64,000 bases of DNA from Micromonospora sp. C28SCA-DRY-2 (GTDB lineage: Bacteria; Actinomycetota; Actinomycetes; Mycobacteriales; Micromonosporaceae). The notes under the pieces were generated by a model. That model was not told where the DNA came from, did no database searches, and worked only from the letters and a program-made list of their open reading frames with translations. The stretch spans positions 427,324-491,323 of the forward strand of contig NZ_JAUMKD010000005.1 of the NCBI RefSeq assembly GCF_030519475.1, given 5' to 3'. The stretch's first letter is position 1. Each line of letters begins with the position of its first letter. Shown in pieces: positions 1 to 7,831 of the stretch. The position numbers and the translations under genes are program-made.

Positions 1-109
1 CGATCCGCTGCCCTGACCGGCCCGGTACCGCCGCCGGGTGGGTCGGCCGCGCCCGGTATGACGGATCCGTTATGGGGGACATCGACCAGGATCGATCTAA
101 CATTCACGT

Positions 110-151
110 ACATCGATGTTCGGCGGTCCTGCCGCCGTGAACACAGGGGAG
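110..151 (+). promoter_or_regulatory. Leader of the M7/S1 protease gene with a 10-bp palindrome and RBS
   Basis: The sequence ACATCGATGT at 110-119 is a perfect 10-bp palindrome about 40 bases before the chosen start, in a locally AT-richer stretch. It could be an operator or overlap the promoter, but I recognise no specific regulator. AGGGGAG at about 145-151 is the ribosome binding site that fixes the start at 158 rather than at the earlier in-frame codon at 116. The first 109 bases of the window hold nothing I can name. Confidence 0.35.
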
Positions 152-157
152 TGCGTG

Positions 158-1363
158 ATGTTCCGACGACAACTGCTGCGCGCCGCGGGCGCCGTGCTGA
201 CGGCCGTCCTGGCCGCGGCCGGGGTCCAGGTGGCCAGCGGCACGACCGCGTCCGCGGCGGTCCGCACCGTCTACTACGACGCGAGCCGGGCCGGTGAGTT
301 CCGCACCAACTTCGACCAGGCCGCACAGATCTGGAACAGCCGGGTCAGCAACGTGCAACTGGTGGCCCGCACGCCGGGCAACGTCACCATCTATGTGGAC
401 AGCGGCTGGCCGCGCGCGCAGGTCACCAGCCTGGGCTCGGGCCGGATCTGGATGGGCTGGACGGCGGTCAACCAGGGCTACGACCGGACCCGGATCGCCA
501 GCCACGAGCTGGGTCACATCCTCGGCCTGCCGGACCGGCGTACCGGCCTCTGCTCGGACCTGATGTCGGGCAGCAGCGCGCCGGTCTCCTGCCGCAACGC
601 GTACCCCAGCTCGGCCGAGGCCAGCCGGGTCAACCAGCTCTTCGCCGGCGGCCTGGCCGCGACGGAGGCCGACGTCGCCCGGTCGTACACCTGGACCGAC
701 GGTGCGGACGCCGAGGGCGACGTGGCGCCGCTGGTGGTCGGCGGGCGCCCGGCCACCGAGAACTACCCGTGGATGGTCTACGTCTCCGGGTGCACCGGCA
801 CCCTGATCAAGGCCAACTGGGCGGTCACCGCCCGGCACTGCTCGACGCCCACCTCGGTGCGGGTGGGCAGCGTCAACCGCACCAGCGGCGGGACGGTGGT
901 CCGGGTGACCCGGGCGGTCAACCACCCGACGATCGATGTCAAGCTGCTGCAACTGGCCAGCTCGGTCAGCTACGCCCCGGCACCCATCCCCACCACCTCG
1001 GGCGCGGTCGGCACGGCGACCCGGATCATCGGCTGGGGCCAGACCTGCCCGACCCGCGGCTGCGGCAGCGCGCCGGCGGTCGCCAACGAGCTGGACACCT
1101 CGATCGTGTCGGACAGCCGCTGTATCGGCATCAACGGCCCGTACGAGATCTGCACGAACAACACCAACGGCAACTCCGGCGCCTGCTACGGCGACTCCGG
1201 CGGCCCGCAGGTGCGCCGGATCAACGGGGTGTGGAACCTGATCGGCGCCACCAGCCGGTCCGGCAACAACAACTCGGTCTGCGCCACCGGCCCCTCGATC
1301 TACGGCGACCTGCCCTCCATCCGGTCGTGGATCAACACCCAGGTCGGCGGTCTGCCGGCCTGA
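158..1363 (+). CDS. Secreted dual protease: snapalysin (M7) domain fused to trypsin-like (S1) domain
   Basis: The 401-residue product starts with a signal peptide (RRQLLRAAGAVLTAVLAA, cleavage near TASAA). Residues about 30-175 match small neutral metalloproteases of the snapalysin family: the zinc site reads H116-E-L-G-H120-I-L-G-L-P-D126, followed by an MSG turn and paired Cys residues. A linker leads to VVGG at 193, the usual new N-terminus of an activated chymotrypsin-fold protease. The S1 triad is visible as H227 (TARHC), D260 (DVKLL) and S347 (GDSGGP). Snapalysin and trypsin domains are normally separate proteins, so one chain carrying two complete active sites is unusual. I infer an extracellular protein-degrading enzyme in which one domain might activate the other. 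A strong hairpin follows at once, so the gene is probably monocistronic. Confidence 0.88.
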   Translation: MFRRQLLRAAGAVLTAVLAAAGVQVASGTTASAAVRTVYYDASRAGEFRTNFDQAAQIWNSRVSNVQLVARTPGNVTIYVDSGWPRAQVTSLGSGRIWMGWTAVNQGYDRTRIASHELGHILGLPDRRTGLCSDLMSGSSAPVSCRNAYPSSAEASRVNQLFAGGLAATEADVARSYTWTDGADAEGDVAPLVVGGRPATENYPWMVYVSGCTGTLIKANWAVTARHCSTPTSVRVGSVNRTSGGTVVRVTRAVNHPTIDVKLLQLASSVSYAPAPIPTTSGAVGTATRIIGWGQTCPTRGCGSAPAVANELDTSIVSDSRCIGINGPYEICTNNTNGNSGACYGDSGGPQVRRINGVWNLIGATSRSGNNNSVCATGPSIYGDLPSIRSWINTQVGGLPA

Positions 1364-1374
1364 TCGCTGCGCCC

Positions 1375-1411
1375 GTCACGGGGGACGCCGCCCGGTGGCG
1401 TCCCCCGTGAC
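1375..1411 (+). terminator. Hairpin terminator after the dual protease
   Basis: GTCACGGGGGACGCC (1375-1389) pairs perfectly with GGCGTCCCCCGTGAC (1397-1411) around a 7-base loop. It lies 12 bases after the stop codon and has no U-tract, as is common for GC-rich actinobacteria. Confidence 0.8.
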
Positions 1412-1503
1412 CGTGCCCGCCGGCCGACGGCGGTGGGGCGTCACTCGACGGACACGCGGAGTGCGGTACGGTGCTCACATATCGACCCCTTCCGAGGTGA
1501 TCC

Positions 1504-2169
1504 ATGCCTGCCGTCGCCGCGCTCGCCCTGACCCTGGCCCTGGCGCCCGCGCCGACGCCCGCGCCCTCGTCGTCGAACTCCGGCGGGCTGGTCGGTGGGC
1601 TGCTCGGCGGTGTCGGCGACGTGGTCGACGGCCTGCTGGGCGGCGGTGACGGCGGCACCACGCCGCCGCCGAGCGTCTCGCCCGGCCCGAGCGGCTCCGC
1701 CACGTCGGCACCGACGCCCGCCCCCGCCGTCCCGTCGTCGGCGACCTCCGCCCCGGCGTCCGTGGCACCCGGCGTGCCGGTGCCCGGGCGGGCCGGCCAG
1801 GGGTCGGGTGGCCGGGAGGGTGTGGTGCCCGCGCCCGACGGGCGCAGCGCCACGGTCGAGGACCCGGCGCCGCTGACCGGGCCCGCCGCACCGGGCGACG
1901 ACGACCGGCTCCAGTGGATGGTCCTCGGCATGGCGATCGGCGCCCTGGCGGTGCCGGTGGTGCTGCTGCTGCGCCGCGGCCGGCCCCGGGTCGTGCCCGC
2001 CGCCGCGCCCGCCGCGCCCGCCGCGCCGGCCGCGCCGGCCGCCGTTGCGGAGTCCGAGCCCGGGCCGGTCGACGACAACGTCACCCGGCTGCCCACCAAC
2101 CTAAACGCCATCTACGAGTTGGGCCGGCTCGACGAACGGCTCGCCCAGGAGCGCAACCGGGGCTCCTGA
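1504..2169 (+). CDS. Small Pro/Ala-rich exported membrane-anchored protein, function unknown
   Basis: The product is 221 residues. It has a short hydrophobic N-terminus (VAALALTLALAPAP), then a Gly-rich patch (GGLVGGLLGGVGDVVDGLLGGG) and about 90 residues of Pro/Ser/Ala/Thr-rich low complexity. A single clear membrane helix follows (about residues 139-157, ending in LLLRRGRPR), then an Ala-Pro repeat and a short polar tail (about the last 35 residues). The topology suggests an extracellular disordered stalk with a cytoplasmic tail. The tail ends in a charged helix (IYELGRLDERLAQERNRGS). AGGTGA at 1495-1500 is the ribosome binding site. I do not recognise the family; the strong third-position GC and sensible topology support a real gene. 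Confidence 0.7.
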   Translation: MPAVAALALTLALAPAPTPAPSSSNSGGLVGGLLGGVGDVVDGLLGGGDGGTTPPPSVSPGPSGSATSAPTPAPAVPSSATSAPASVAPGVPVPGRAGQGSGGREGVVPAPDGRSATVEDPAPLTGPAAPGDDDRLQWMVLGMAIGALAVPVVLLLRRGRPRVVPAAAPAAPAAPAAPAAVAESEPGPVDDNVTRLPTNLNAIYELGRLDERLAQERNRGS

Positions 2170-2293
2170 GCCCCCGCGCCCACCCGACGGCATCCACCGG
2201 CACCGAAATCCCAGGTCGCGGGGGAGGTCTCGCCGTCGGCGGCGACACCCCACCGCGCCGACCCGGCGGTCCGCGCAGGCACGGCACCCGGTT

Positions 2294-2404
2294 GGAAACG
2301 TTTTCGTAACGAGCCCTTGACCTTGGCACGGCGCACGGCGCAAACTCCCGGAAACGTTTACAGCAATCAGGTGGAGGTGCCGGGCGTGGGTCGTAAACGT
2401 TTAC
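2294..2404 (+). promoter_or_regulatory. Three LacI-type operators (AAACGTTT core) over the promoter and start of the operon
   Basis: Three palindromes share the core AAACGTTT: GGAAACGTTTTC at 2294-2305, GGAAACGTTTAC at 2350-2361 and a perfect 12-mer GTAAACGTTTAC at 2393-2404. Their centres are 56 and 43 bp apart. The third lies inside the first codons of the repressor gene. Core and length fit operators of the LacI/GalR family. A possible promoter between sites 1 and 2 is TTGACC (2317-2322) with CAAACT (2341-2346). The arrangement predicts autorepression of the whole downstream operon, with looping between sites as an option. Confidence 0.78.
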
Positions 2405-3504
2405 AGGAGTCGACCGACGGCCGGCCCACCGTCCACACGGTGGCCGCCCGCGCCGGCGTCTCCATCGCCTCCGCCTCGCGGGTGCTCAACGGCGTCGGCG
2501 GCAGCCCGGAGACCATCCGCAAGGTACGCGCCGCGGCCGCCGAGGTCGGCTACGTGCCCAACGCCATCGCCCGCTCCCTGCAGTCCCAGCGCACCGGCCT
2601 GCTCGCGCTCGCCGTCGAGGACATCGGCAACCCGGTGTACGTGGCGATGATGCGGGCCATCGAGGCGGTGGTCGCCGCGTCCGGGCGGCAGCTGCTGGTG
2701 CACGCGACCGGCGGGCGGATCGACAACGAGACGGCGCTGCTGCGCCGGCTGGCCAACCGCTACGTGGACGGCATGATCCTCTCGCCCATCCGGGTCACCG
2801 ACGACCATCTCGCCGCCATGGTGGACAGCCCGGTGCCGGTGGTGGTGATCGGTCAGCTCGGCGCCGACGCGCCGGTGGACAACGTGCGTACCGACTCGCG
2901 GCAGGGCGTCGCGCTGGCGGTGGCGCACCTGGTCGCGGCCGGCCGCCGCCGGATCGGCTTCGTCAACGGCCCGCTGGACACCGTCCCCGGCGCCGCCCGC
3001 GACGCCGGCTTCCGGGCCGCCCTGGCCGAGCACGGCATCGAGCTCGACGAGCGCCTGGTCGAGGTCGGCGACTTCCAGTACGCGGCCGGCCGCAGCGCCG
3101 CCGAGCGGCTGCTCGCCCGGGCCCGCCCGGACGCGCTGATCTGCGCCAACGACCTGATCGCCGTCGGCGCGCTGCACGCGCTGCTGGCCGCCGGGCACCG
3201 GGTGCCCGAGGACGTGGCAGTGGTCGGCATGGACGACACGGAACTGGCCCAGATGATGTTTCCGCAGCTGTCCAGCGTCTCGCTCGGCTCGGCCGAACGC
3301 GGTCGCCGGGCGGCCGAACTGCTGCTCTCCCGGATCGCCGACCCGGCGCTGCCGCCCCGCCGCGAGCAGGTGCCGCCCAGCCTCGCTGTCCGCGCGTCCA
3401 GCCGGGCCGCCGTGCCGGGTCCCCGCCCGGCGGGCGCGGCGTCGGCGGGCACGGGCAGTGAGCTTCCCAGCCCAGCAGTAGTGAACGAGGAGGTGGACCG
3501 GTGA
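2386..3504 (+). CDS. LacI/GalR-family transcriptional repressor
   Basis: The product is 372 residues, the usual size for the family. The N-terminal helix-turn-helix is clear: TVHTVAARAGVSIASASRVL, followed by the hinge region GYVPNAIARSLQS. The remainder is a periplasmic-binding-protein-like effector domain. GTG at 2386 is chosen because GGTGGAGG sits 7-8 bases before it; the earlier TTG at 2317 would add 23 residues lacking family similarity and would lie upstream of the best RBS. It is the first gene of the sugar operon and overlaps the next gene by 4 bases (GTGA). The three operators around its start imply that it represses itself and the genes behind it until a sugar-type ligand binds. 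Confidence 0.92.
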   Translation: MGRKRLQESTDGRPTVHTVAARAGVSIASASRVLNGVGGSPETIRKVRAAAAEVGYVPNAIARSLQSQRTGLLALAVEDIGNPVYVAMMRAIEAVVAASGRQLLVHATGGRIDNETALLRRLANRYVDGMILSPIRVTDDHLAAMVDSPVPVVVIGQLGADAPVDNVRTDSRQGVALAVAHLVAAGRRRIGFVNGPLDTVPGAARDAGFRAALAEHGIELDERLVEVGDFQYAAGRSAAERLLARARPDALICANDLIAVGALHALLAAGHRVPEDVAVVGMDDTELAQMMFPQLSSVSLGSAERGRRAAELLLSRIADPALPPRREQVPPSLAVRASSRAAVPGPRPAGAASAGTGSELPSPAVVNEEVDR

Positions 3505-4436
3505 CCACGTTGGCCGAGCGGCCGGACGTCGACCGGGCCGGAAAGCCCGGTCGGGGCGGCCGGTCCCGCTCCGACCGGACCATGATCTACCTGCTGCTGC
3601 TCCCGTCGCTGCTGCCGATCCTGGTGCTGTCGGTCTTCCCGCTGCTGCGCGGCATGTACCTGGGCTTCACCGACGCCCGGGCCGGGCGCAACGTCGAGGT
3701 CACCTTCACCGGGCTGGAGAACTACCGCGAGCTGCTCGGCGACGAGCTGTTCTGGAACTCCTTCAAGATCGGTCTGCTCTGGGCGTTCGGGGTGACCGTG
3801 CTGCAGTTCGTGCTCGCCCTCGGCCTGGCGCTGCTGCTGAACCAGCAGTTGCGCTTCCGGGGCGTGGCCCGGGTGCTGGCCGTGGTGCCGTGGGCGATGC
3901 CCCCGGTGGTGGTCGGCATCCTGTGGAAGCTGGTCTACCACCCGGACGCCGGCCTGCTGAACGAGTTCTTCCACCGGGTCGGCGCGGACGGCCTGCGGAC
4001 CAACTGGCTCGGCGACTTCGGCACCGCGCTGCCCGCCGTGATCATCGTCGGGGTCTGGGCGGGCATGCCGCAGACCACCGTGGTGCTGCTGGCCGGGCTG
4101 CAGGGGGTGGCCCGCGAGCTGCACGAGGCCGCCGCGGTCGACGGGGCCAGCGCCTGGCACCGGTTCCGGCACGTCACGCTGCCCGCGCTGACGCCGGTGA
4201 TCGTGGCGATCACCTCGCTGGACTTCATCTGGAACTTCAACTCGTTCGGGCTGGTCTACGTGCTCACCGCGGGCGGGCCGGGCGGCAAGACCATGCTGCC
4301 GATGCTCTTCGCCTACGAGGAGGCGTTCCGCTACGGCAACTACGGCTACGCCGCCGCGCTCGGCAACGTCATGGTCGTGATCATCGTGGCGCTGCTCGCC
4401 GTCTACCTGCGTCGCCGGCTGAGGGAGGCGAACTAG
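3501..4436 (+). CDS. Sugar ABC transporter permease, MalF/UgpA type
   Basis: The 311-residue integral membrane protein has six predicted helices, the first at about residues 30-50 (LLLLPSLLPILVLSVFPLL). The cytoplasmic EAA loop that docks the ATPase is visible at about 205-225 (ELHEAAAVDGASAWHRF, ending in LP). It belongs to the carbohydrate-uptake CUT1 group and would pair with the permease at 4495. GTG at 3501 overlaps the stop of the repressor gene, which indicates translational coupling. No ATPase gene is in this operon, so a shared MsiK/MsmK-type ATPase encoded elsewhere probably energises it. Confidence 0.93.
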   Translation: MTTLAERPDVDRAGKPGRGGRSRSDRTMIYLLLLPSLLPILVLSVFPLLRGMYLGFTDARAGRNVEVTFTGLENYRELLGDELFWNSFKIGLLWAFGVTVLQFVLALGLALLLNQQLRFRGVARVLAVVPWAMPPVVVGILWKLVYHPDAGLLNEFFHRVGADGLRTNWLGDFGTALPAVIIVGVWAGMPQTTVVLLAGLQGVARELHEAAAVDGASAWHRFRHVTLPALTPVIVAITSLDFIWNFNSFGLVYVLTAGGPGGKTMLPMLFAYEEAFRYGNYGYAAALGNVMVVIIVALLAVYLRRRLREAN

Positions 4437-4446
4437 TCGTGATCGG

Positions 4447-4478
4447 TGCGAGGAGTCAGCTTGCGAGCCCCGCAGTCC
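4447..4478 (+). repeat. Degenerate copy of a short interspersed repeat between permease genes
   Basis: The 58-base gap between the permease genes contains GCGAGGAGT, then TTGCGAGCCCCGCAGTC, the same core found twice at 10166-10285. Here about six bases are missing in the middle and the tail has drifted (CCTGATCGGAGG). The tail supplies the GGAGG ribosome binding site of the next gene. This looks like a worn member of a dispersed intergenic repeat family. Confidence 0.75.
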
Positions 4479-4494
4479 TGATCGGAGGGCAGCG

Positions 4495-5334
4495 ATGATC
4501 GGAAAGTCGAGCCGTACCGGGCGGACGTTGCAGTACCTGGCGCTGGCCGGTTACCTGATCTTCCTCGGGTTCCCGCTGGTCTGGCTGGTCTCGACGGCGT
4601 TCAAGCCGCCCCGGGAACTGGTGCAGCTGCACCCGACGTTGATCCCGAGCAACCCGACCGTGCAGAACTTCGTGCAGGCCTTCACCGAGCAGGAACTCGG
4701 CCGGGCGGCGCTGAACAGCCTCCAGGTCTCGCTCGCCTCGGCGGTGCTCACCGTGCTGGTCGCGCTGCCCGCCTCGTACGCCCTGGCCCGGTTCCGCTCC
4801 AAGCTCGGCACCGCCGCCCTGGGCTGGGTGCTGCTCTCCCAGCTCTTCCCGTTCGTGCTGCTGATCATCCCGATCTTCCTGGTGCTGCGGCAGGTCGGGC
4901 TGGCCAACACGCACGCCGGGCTGGTGCTGATCTACGTGGTCTGGGCGCTGCCGTTCGCGCTCTGGATGCTCCAGGGCTTCGTCCGCAACATCCCGCGCGA
5001 GCTGGAGGAGGCCGCCAGCGTGGACGGCGCGAGCCGGGTGCAGGTGCTGCGCCGGGTGGTCTTCCCGCTGCTCGCCCCCGGCGTGGTCGCCACCGCGCTG
5101 TTCTCGTTCATCTCCGCCTGGAACGAGTTCTTCTTCGCCCTGGTGCTGATCAAGACGCCCGAGCTGGCCACCCTGCCGGTGGCGCTGGCCCGGTTCGTCG
5201 GCATCGAGGGCACCGCCCGTCTGGGCCCGCTGGCGGCCGGTTCGCTGCTGGCCACCCTGCCCAGCCTGATCTTCTTCGCGTTCATGCAACGCCGGCTCTC
5301 GTCCGGGTCGCTCGCCGGCGCGGTCAAGGGCTGA
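4495..5334 (+). CDS. Sugar ABC transporter permease, MalG/UgpE type
   Basis: The 279-residue protein has six predicted membrane helices. The EAA loop is at about 167-190 (ELEEAASVDGASRVQVLRRV, followed by FPLLAP). It is the second half of the CUT1 permease heterodimer with the product at 3501. ATG at 4495 is set by GGAGG at 4484-4488, which belongs to the tail of the interspersed repeat in the gap. The next gene, the solute-binding lipoprotein, starts 35 bases downstream. Confidence 0.93.
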   Translation: MIGKSSRTGRTLQYLALAGYLIFLGFPLVWLVSTAFKPPRELVQLHPTLIPSNPTVQNFVQAFTEQELGRAALNSLQVSLASAVLTVLVALPASYALARFRSKLGTAALGWVLLSQLFPFVLLIIPIFLVLRQVGLANTHAGLVLIYVVWALPFALWMLQGFVRNIPRELEEAASVDGASRVQVLRRVVFPLLAPGVVATALFSFISAWNEFFFALVLIKTPELATLPVALARFVGIEGTARLGPLAAGSLLATLPSLIFFAFMQRRLSSGSLAGAVKG

Positions 5335-5369
5335 TCCACCCCCATCCACCACCGAGGAGGTTTTCCCCC

Positions 5370-6662
5370 ATGCTCCGTAGCAGATTCCGTCGACTCGCCG
5401 CGGCCGCCGCGGTCGCGGTCGTCGGCGTCGGCGCGCTCGCCGCGTGCGGCGACGGCGGCGACGACGAGACCACATCCGGCCCGGTCAAGCTGCGCTTCCT
5501 CAGCCTGGCCTGGCAGAAGGAGTCGCTGCAGGCCAACAAGGACCTGGTCGCCAAGTGGAACGCCGAGCACCCGGACATCCAGGTCGAGTACGTCCAGGGT
5601 GACTGGAACTCGGTGCACGACCAGCTGCTGACCTCCTTCGAGGGCGGCGACGCGCCGGACATCGTGCACTACGAGGCGTCGGCGATCGGCGAGTTCAGCA
5701 AGCAGGGCTACCTGACCGACCTGTCCGGTCTGATCTCCGACGACCTGAAGGGTCAGATCGACCAGGGCGTCTGGGACACGGTCACCTACGACGGCAAGGT
5801 CACCGGCGTGCCGTTCCTGCTGGAGTCGCAGGTCGTCATCGCCAACAAGAAGCTGCTCGACGCCGCCGGCGTCGCGGTGCCGCCGGCCGACGGCGGCTGG
5901 ACCTGGGACGAGTTCCAGGCCAACGCGCAGAAGCTCACCAAGCCCGGCCAGTACGGCGTGGCGTGGGCGCTGAAGTCGCCGACCAACCGGGTGCTGAACC
6001 TGGCGCTCAACTTCGACGGGAAGTTCTTCTACACCGACGGTGGCAAGACCGAGGTCAAGGTCGGCGACGCGGAGAAGGAGGTCCCGAAGCGGATCCACGA
6101 CATGATCTACACGACGAAGTCGGCCTCCCCGGAGGCGCTCGGGATGAGCGGGGCGGACACCCTGCCCGGCTTCTTCGGCGGGAAGTACGCCATGCTGCCC
6201 GGCTCGGTGTCGCTGCGCCAGCAGATGGTCGAGCAGGCGCCGGCCGGCTTCGAGTGGGTGACCCTGCCGCCGATCAAGGGGCTGTCCAGCAAGCAGGCGG
6301 CGAACCCGCAGACGCTGTCCATCTCCGAGGACTCGAAGGGCAAGAAGCAGGCCGCGCAGTTCCTGGAGTACTTCCTCAACCCGACCAACATGGCCGCGCT
6401 GGCCAAGGGTGACTGGCTGGTGCCCACCGGCAAGCAGGCCAACGAGGAGCTGGTCAAGCTGACCGGCGGCAAGCAGGGCTGGGACGTCGCCGCGGACAGC
6501 GCGGCCGACCTGACCGTCGCGCCGTTCCAGATGGCCGACGGGTACCCGGAGTGGAAGACCAAGTACGCCACGCCGGCCCTGCAGCAGTACTTCGCCAACA
6601 AGATCACCCTGGACCAGCTCGGCACGCAGCTGGTCGACGGGGGCAAGCAGGTTCTGAGGTAA
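5370..6662 (+). CDS. Extracellular sugar-binding lipoprotein (SBP family 1)
   Basis: The product is 430 residues. A signal peptide ends in the lipobox LAAC with the lipidated Cys at 26, followed by an acidic tether (GDGGDDET). The mature part has the features of carbohydrate-binding family 1 proteins: WNAEHPDIQVEYV near the start, GDAPDIVHYEAS, and a glycan-site aromatic set including GGWTWDEF. It delivers substrate to the two permeases just upstream. GAGGAGG at about 5354-5360 gives a strong ribosome binding site, consistent with the higher expression usual for binding proteins. The next gene starts only 2 bases after the stop. Confidence 0.93.
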   Translation: MLRSRFRRLAAAAAVAVVGVGALAACGDGGDDETTSGPVKLRFLSLAWQKESLQANKDLVAKWNAEHPDIQVEYVQGDWNSVHDQLLTSFEGGDAPDIVHYEASAIGEFSKQGYLTDLSGLISDDLKGQIDQGVWDTVTYDGKVTGVPFLLESQVVIANKKLLDAAGVAVPPADGGWTWDEFQANAQKLTKPGQYGVAWALKSPTNRVLNLALNFDGKFFYTDGGKTEVKVGDAEKEVPKRIHDMIYTTKSASPEALGMSGADTLPGFFGGKYAMLPGSVSLRQQMVEQAPAGFEWVTLPPIKGLSSKQAANPQTLSISEDSKGKKQAAQFLEYFLNPTNMAALAKGDWLVPTGKQANEELVKLTGGKQGWDVAADSAADLTVAPFQMADGYPEWKTKYATPALQQYFANKITLDQLGTQLVDGGKQVLR

Positions 6663-6664
6663 CC

Positions 6665-7831
6665 ATGGCACTCTTGCTCGACAAGTCGGTCGGATGTCTG
6701 GTCGGCGCCGCGGTGGGCGATGCCCTCGGCGGGGCCACCGAGACGGCACTACCGGAGCAGATCCGGGCCCGCTTCGGCGGCTGGGTGGAGGGCATCGTGC
6801 CCCCGTACCACGCCGACTGGGCCACCGCGCGGCCACTCGCGCCGTACCACAAGGGCGACGGGCACATCACCGACGACACGTTGATGACCCACGCGCTGGT
6901 GCGGGCGTACGCGGCCAAGCGGGACCACCTCGACGCGTACGACGTGGTGGAGCTGCTCGTCCCCGACCTGATCGAGCGGGTGGTGTACATCCCGGACCTG
7001 GAGCGCGAGGGGGTGACCTTCCACCGGCTCGCGGCCGCCGAGCGGTGGTTGGTCACCCGCCTGCACCACGCGCACGCCGATCCCCGCGAGGCGGGCGTCG
7101 GCAACATCGTCAACTGCGGCGCGGCCATGTACATGGCCCCGGTCGGCATCGTCAACGCGGGCGACCCGGCCGGGGCGTACGCCGAGGCGGTGGAGATCGC
7201 CGGGGCGCACCAGCACAGCTACGGGCGGGAGGCCGCGGCGGTCTTCGCCGCCGCGGTCGCCGCCGCGGCGGCCCCCGGCGCGGGCGTCGAGGACGTGGTC
7301 GCCGCGGCCCTGGACCTGGCCCGCGACGGTACCCGGTCGGCGATCGACGCGGTGGTCAAGGAGGCCCGCGGCCACCACGACTGGAAGGCCGCGATCCCCG
7401 CGCTGCGGGCCGCCGTGGCGCCCTACGACACGGTGGGGGAGGAGTACCGCAGCCCGGGGCTCGGCGCCCGCCGGCCCAGCCGGCTGCACGCCATCGAGGA
7501 ACTCCCGGTGGCCATCGGCATGCTGGTGGTGGCCGGCGGCGAGTTCCGCCCGGCGGTGCTCGGCGCGGTGAACTACGGCCGGGACGCCGACTCCACCGCC
7601 ACCATGGCCGGCGCGATCGCCGGCGCGCTCGGCGGCGCGGCGGCGGTGCCGGTGGAGTGGGCCGAGGCGGTCGGCACCGCCTCCCGGACCGACCTGGTGG
7701 AGCCGGCCCGCGTGCTCGCGGCGGTGGCCACCGAGGTCTTCGAGCGCGACCGCGCCCGGTTCACCCAGCGGGCCGAGCGCTTCGCCGGGCTGACCGGCGA
7801 GGCGGCGCGGGGTGAGGAGCCGACCCGGTGA
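6665..7831 (+). CDS. ADP-ribosylglycohydrolase (DraG/ARH) family protein, first of a pair
   Basis: The product is 388 residues. It opens with the ARH signature (CLVGAAVGDALGGATE). The metal-binding acidic residues are present as T69-D70-D71-T72 (GHITDDTLMT) and D307-A-D309-S310 (GRDADSTATMAGAI), so the dinuclear magnesium site looks complete. Family members hydrolyse N- or O-glycosidic bonds to ribose in ADP-ribosyl groups, but many bacterial members have unknown substrates. Placement straight after a sugar-binding protein (2-base gap) and before a second ARH and a ribokinase-like gene suggests hydrolysis of an imported riboside or related glycoside rather than removal of ADP-ribose from a protein. 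That role is an inference. Confidence 0.9.
   Translation: MALLLDKSVGCLVGAAVGDALGGATETALPEQIRARFGGWVEGIVPPYHADWATARPLAPYHKGDGHITDDTLMTHALVRAYAAKRDHLDAYDVVELLVPDLIERVVYIPDLEREGVTFHRLAAAERWLVTRLHHAHADPREAGVGNIVNCGAAMYMAPVGIVNAGDPAGAYAEAVEIAGAHQHSYGREAAAVFAAAVAAAAAPGAGVEDVVAAALDLARDGTRSAIDAVVKEARGHHDWKAAIPALRAAVAPYDTVGEEYRSPGLGARRPSRLHAIEELPVAIGMLVVAGGEFRPAVLGAVNYGRDADSTATMAGAIAGALGGAAAVPVEWAEAVGTASRTDLVEPARVLAAVATEVFERDRARFTQRAERFAGLTGEAARGEEPTR

Noticed and set aside
116..157. Start of the dual protease at 116
   Set aside because: The added 14 residues precede a normal signal peptide, and the only good ribosome binding site serves the start at 158.
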